64,000 bases of DNA, from positions 4,975,814-5,039,813 of the forward strand of contig NC_061138.1 in assembly GCF_905220365.1 (NCBI RefSeq), given 5' to 3'. The stretch is from Vanessa cardui (lineage: Eukaryota; Arthropoda; Insecta; Lepidoptera; Nymphalidae). Numbering within the stretch: position 1 is the stretch's first letter; each line of letters opens with the position of its first letter. This document shows positions 59,680-64,000 of this stretch, piece by piece. The translations under genes and the position numbers were made by a program. The notes under the pieces are model-generated. The model saw only the letters and a program-made list of their open reading frames with translations, was not told the origin of the DNA and did no database searches.

Positions 59680-60117
59680 TTAAGATACGTAAAGCCGCCA
59701 GAAACGACTAGTTCATAATGAGGTGTGGTGTGACCTAGTTTCTCAAGTGTATGCCAAACGACCAGCCTAGTATTGTAAACATTGTACTGTCGATGTAGGA
59801 AGGTTGCTTAAGCATAATTTCAGCAACATCACCCATACAATAATTCACCTGTCATGTTATAAAACAGTATTCTATTATATTCACGTTGACTCATACGGGA
59901 ACCAAAGTTTGAAAAGCGTTGGAATATTTTAGCTATTACCGTTCGTTTTAATCGAATTTTTCAACGATCTAACAAGCAATCTCAATTTTCGGGGTATTTT
60001 TAATTTGTAATAAGCTGTTCTGCTATGACCTTATTTCCTAGAACTAAATCGAGAGATTAATTTTAGGATATAATTTTTTACTAATCGGAATAAGATCACG
60101 TAAAGTAAAAAAGTAAA
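59680..60117. other. No gene recognised
   Basis: AT-rich spacer. Confidence 0.4.
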
Positions 60118-60424
60118 GTAACAGCCTGTACATTTGATGATGATTTGCCCACTGCTGAGATAAGGCCTCCTCTTCCATTAAGGAGAGGGTTTGGAACATA
60201 TTCCACCACGCTGTTCCAATGCGTGTTGGTAGAATGCACATGTGTCACAATTTCGATGAAATTAGACACATGCAGGTTTCCTCACGACGTTTTCCTTCAG
60301 CGCCGAGCACGAGATGAATTATAAACACTAATTAAACACATATATATAGTGGTGCTTGCCTGGGTTTGAACCCGCAATCATCGGTTAAGATGCACGCGTG
60401 CTAACCCCTGCGCCATCCCAGATA
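60118..60424 (-). repeat. tRNA-derived SINE (family B, TTACTTTAC-tail subfamily)
   Basis: The antisense tail AAAGTAAAAAAGTAAAGTAA lies at the left. Then come CAGCCTGTACATTTGATGATG, CCTCTTCCATTAAGGAGAGG, and a head with GGGTTTGAACCCGC (B box). Its AAATTAGACACATGC and ACACATATATATAGTGGTG words are shared with 22092-22430 but not with the (GTT)n copies. Confidence 0.87.
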
Positions 60425-60730
60425 ACCTACCTTCGCATAAATATTAATGTACGTAAGGTTTTATATTCAAAAAATAATAATTACAAATTGTCACACATAT
60501 AGAACCTTGTTAGGTCTTGTATCAATGATGATTCATTTTGCACTCGAACTTGACCCTAAATTTTATATAGATCTCCATTTTCAGATATCACGTATTAATT
60601 ATGTATACCACCTAAATTTATATTTAGTATTTAGATATGCTAATTATCTGTGTCGTTAGAATTTCACAATACGTCTTACATTACTGTTAAGGACATTTTA
60701 CATATATTTTTTAATTGCGAATTAAAATAT

Positions 60731-60800
60731 AGACGGGCTAATGACCCAGATGGTAACTGCAAACCCTTGTCAATGAAAGAAATATTAATCATTTCCGTTC
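60731..60800 (-). repeat. Old family A fragment
   Basis: GACGGGCTAATGACCCAGATGG, and then GAAAGAAATATTAATCATTTCC, match the 3' part of family A in antisense. The open frame 60650-60862 runs across it and is not a gene. Confidence 0.5.
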
Positions 60801-60901
60801 AACGTAAAAGTTGGGAATTAGTAAATGACATTAATGTCTTAATTGGTAGCCCAAGATTGTAGGTTTTAAAGGAATTTTTATTTGCTAACTATAATATTTG
60901 T

Positions 60902-61190
60902 TTTTTTTTAATGTTATAAGTGGGCGGACGAGCATATGGGCCACCTAATGGTAAGTGGTCACCATCATCCATGACGCTGTAAGAAATATTAACTATTCCT
61001 TACATCGTCACTGTGCCACCAACCTTGGGAACGAAGATATTATGTCCCTTGTGCCTGTAGTTACACTGGCTCACTCACCCTTCAAACCGGAACACAACAA
61101 TACTGAGTACTGTTATTTGGCGGTAGAATAACTCATGAGTGGGTGGTACCTACCCAGACGGGCTTGCACAAAGCCCTACCACCAAGTAAG
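60902..61190 (-). repeat. A-tailed retroposon (family A), young, with target duplication
   Basis: The T-run at 60902-60910 is the A-tail. The body is near consensus: GGGCCACCTAATGGTAAGTGG through GACGGGCTTGCACAAAGCCC. TATTTGT flanks it at 60895-60901 and 61191-61197 as a 7-bp duplication, supporting target-primed retroposition. Confidence 0.88.
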
Positions 61191-62009
61191 TATTTGTAAT
61201 TAATATTATGATTCGTGGTGAAGGTTTACATTATACGGCATTTACACTCTGAGCTTTTTTAGCCAAGCATTCTATCGAATCACACGAATACAAGTTTCTC
61301 TATTTGTAATAGAATGTTCCCAGGTGAAACACAAAGCCACCATCTCCAAGATGAAATTGATTTTATAATAAAATTAGTATAAAGCGTCGTACCTTCGATT
61401 CAGTTTAACGATGAAGACCATTCATAATAGTTGATGAAACTTGAGTAATATTTGTTCAATATTAGTGACCTACAAAAACAGGTGGCCGAAAGACTTTTAG
61501 TTTTATTAAAAAAGTTAAAACTGGCCATCGCAGCGTTCATGTGACTCGTGGGCCGAATTTTTCGTTATTTAGTATCTTTTAGATTGCAAAGTTGACTATG
61601 AATTTGCTACTGAAACTTTTTAGATACTTTTTTTAACTATTATCTGTGTGAGGATATCATTATTGTATGAATATTGCTTTTTTCCTAATTTATCTTTATT
61701 CGAAATCTTTATTGTCTCAGTCAGAAAATCATCAGAGGTTAAAAATCCTTTGAAAGGGCTCGCAGAGGATAGTGAGACGACTATCTGCCTAACCAAAAAA
61801 TAGTTATCTAAATACTCAAAATAAAGCTCTTCATATTTTGCTGGGTATCGTACTTCGTCTTTCCAATAATAAAACATAAACATTGAAAACTTATAACAAC
61901 CAAATGCGAATTAACTGAAATATTTACTCATTATTTATAACCTGAAAACGATCACCGTTTTTATTTGGACACATTTTAGGAGCGTTACAGTAATAGTGCC
62001 TGTTCCCAT
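61191..62009. other. No gene recognised
   Basis: AT-rich. The minus frame 61620-61883 has no recognisable feature. A faint resemblance to repeat M occurs at 61490-61610. Confidence 0.4.
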
Positions 62010-62076
62010 ATTTTTGTCGGCTAATAATAATATACCGTACAAGGAGTACGGTATATTATTATTAGCCGACAAAAAT
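62010..62076. repeat. Perfect 31-bp inverted repeat with 5-nt loop
   Basis: Arms 62010-62040 and 62046-62076 are exact reverse complements, separated by AAGGA. The arms include GTCGGCTAATAATAATATAC. There is no extension of pairing beyond the arms. Perfect identity suggests a recent inverted duplication or a functional foldback. See the findings. Confidence 0.93.
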
Positions 62077-62896
62077 TTTTGTTCTTGGTCCAGGTTTTGT
62101 TTTTATCACTTTGAGGAGAGGAGGCCTTTGTCCAGAACGTTACTTGAGAGAAGTTTACTTCTAAAGACTATATTGATATATTACATACGATGCTTTTTCT
62201 ATGAAAAAACGACGCCGTCCTTTACGCACTACCCCACACGATAATATCACATACATTATCTTGTGAGGAAATGCTTAAGGGGCTCGCCAGTGCAGAGTGT
62301 TCCAAATAATTCATTCCGATTTTTCGGGGAACGTCACGTGATCGCTTGCATATACCACCATGACATTCGACGTATCTTTGTATCTATTCATACGATGTAT
62401 ACTAGAACAAACACAATTAAGAGTCAAAAAAGTTATACTGTTCCAAATAAAATTAATATTACAAATCAGTGTTTCACTAGATTTATAATCGATAAGAACA
62501 CACTGACATCTGAGTCTACTTTATTAATTTAAAACGATATACAATTATAATAATGGTTTTATAAGCGTTTTACGAGTTTCCATTTTTGGATATATTGTCC
62601 GAGATAATATACGCTTGAGGACCGTACATGGTGGTAGAGTTCGTGATGTCGCTTTAATAACAGACCTTACGTTATCTCACGATCTCATTTATAACTTAAC
62701 TGTCAATTGACAATCGAATATTCACTTCTGAGTCATATCGATAAATAATAAATAACACGTCGATAAATCTAGCGTAATGATAATAAATATTTATTTAAGT
62801 ATAAATATTTAACGATACAATGAAGACTGTGTCCTTACAAAATAAAATAAAATTGTAAATAAAAATAGTCACAAGGTAATTTAATTATATTAATAA
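62077..62896. other. No gene recognised
   Basis: GAGGAGAGGAGGCCTTTGTCCAG near 62112-62134 resembles the 3' part of a LINE/SINE tail. The frame 62263-62532 has no recognisable domain. Confidence 0.35.
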
Positions 62897-63130
62897 CTAG
62901 CGGTACGTACCGACTTTGCACGGTAGACATATTTTTTTATATGTATATATTTTGTTGTCTTTTTTAACAATTTTCGTTCTTATTTCAACTTATTTACATA
63001 AAAATCTAAATAAATTATGAAACCTACACCTTCCTTATAAATGCCTGTATCTATTAGCTAAACTGCATGAAAATCCGCTCAGTAACAGACAAATTCGTCC
63101 GAGAGACTTTGTTTTATAATATGTAGTAAT
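62897..63130 (-). mobile_element. Helitron-like element H, copy 5, diverged
   Basis: CTAG at 62897-62900, with T outside on the minus strand, is followed by a palindromic CGGTACGTACCG where other copies have a GC-rich stem. The far end GACTTTGTTTTATAATATGTAG is the family 5' block. Confidence 0.65.
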
Positions 63131-63420
63131 TAAAAATAGTTGCAAAACAGAAATTGTAATATGTTTTAATTTTATAATACTTCATATAAAATGCAGATAT
63201 TACGGAAGAATATTCTAAAATATACATATATATAACACTCTTACATCTCACTTTCATTATATTTAATATTATACAACGGTGAGGTTTATGCCAAAGTTAT
63301 AAAGATATTATTATATCTGAGCTACATAAGAAATAACGACAATATATAACAAGAATAAAAAATACTTCATATTGAAACACAAACACTCACAAATAAACAG
63401 CAATAATTGTGTTATTTATT
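63131..63420. other. AT-rich spacer
   Basis: Nothing recognised. Confidence 0.4.
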
Positions 63421-63472
63421 TTATTACATAATATTTATCGCATGCTATTTCTATGTAAATATTATGTAATAA
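63421..63472. repeat. Perfect 17-bp AT-rich inverted repeat
   Basis: Arms 63421-63437 and 63456-63472 are exact reverse complements with an 18-nt loop containing GCATGC. Low complexity makes chance more likely than for the 62010 hairpin. Confidence 0.75.
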
Positions 63473-64000
63473 TCGACTTTTTATGATTTGTCGTTTATAG
63501 AAAATAAATATATAAGAACCCCAACATTTTAAGTTGAAACGCAATCAAGTCCAAATAAATTAAAACTTCTTTTTGTTTTCGTTTTTGGATTTCCATAAAT
63601 AGAAAGTAACTAGTGCAGAAAAATCATTGTGGTTCAAAACGAATTTAATCATTCTCGTGTATCTTATATACAAGTACGTATAAAATGCGCACATATACAT
63701 ATATTGTCTAAAATCTAAATATACAAGGTATATATATATTTGATTCCCCAATGTGGTCTTAGCTTTATAAACGAAATAAACAAAAACGCATCGTAATTTC
63801 GCGGCGCGGTCTTAACCTAAATTAATTACCATAAGTCAAACGGTTACTCGCAAAGCATTATTAATAGTAAGTTACAAGCGTTAAAACTCAATTAGTATTC
63901 AAAAGGATGTTTTAAAACAGCTTTGTTTTGTAAGCGATACACTCGCCGATAGGGTATCGAGACAGGGTAGAGCGTATTGTACATGAACAATGGCCCTTCG
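63473..64000. other. No gene recognised
   Basis: AT-rich, becoming GC-richer after about 63780; nothing identified. The window ends without a gene boundary. Confidence 0.4.

Noticed and set aside
1..64000. CRISPR arrays, bacterial operons, ribosomal RNA, viral genes
   Set aside because: No regularly spaced repeats, ribosome binding sites, rRNA motifs or viral protein signatures were seen. The sequence is animal repeat-rich DNA.

Overview
The window reads as intergenic or intronic DNA from a lepidopteran, most likely a butterfly. It is strongly AT-rich and has no long open reading frame. It is crowded with short dispersed elements I know from moth and butterfly genomes: tRNA-headed SINEs of the Metulj type, A-tailed retroposons, small Helitrons with A|TC...CTAG|T ends, and RTE-type LINE tails. 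The species cannot be fixed from this sequence. Nothing bacterial or viral was seen, and no complete conserved host gene.

Layout. Bases 1-8.4 kb hold scattered LINE tails, one TIR MITE (1759-2064) and a complete small Helitron (6277-6443). Bases 8.4-25 kb carry three more copies of the MITE, several Helitrons, one of them split by a retroposon (12143-12746), an RTE LINE C-terminal remnant (14975-15190) and a run of SINE copies. Bases 25-40 kb are SINE and LINE fragments between long plain AT-rich stretches. Bases 40.0-42.15 kb hold a terminal-inverted-repeat element that carries a decayed coding region resembling the DUF7869 family, itself interrupted by a SINE. Bases 42-55.5 kb hold SINEs, a reverse-transcriptase-type tail (46945-47225), Helitrons and another MITE (50497-50980). 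Bases 55.5-64 kb hold two back-to-back SINEs, then the one plausible host gene, a 65-residue secreted cysteine-rich peptide (56180-56377), then further retroposons and a perfect 31-bp inverted repeat (62010-62076).

The elements do not work together as a pathway. What links them is insertion history: retroposon into Helitron, SINE into the DUF7869-like element, an unknown hairpin-bearing insert into a retroposon, and SINE against SINE. The observations most worth following are the DUF7869-like TIR element, the cysteine-rich peptide and the perfect hairpin. Boundaries of diverged repeats are by eye and may be off by 10-30 bases; family names are from recall, because no search could be run.
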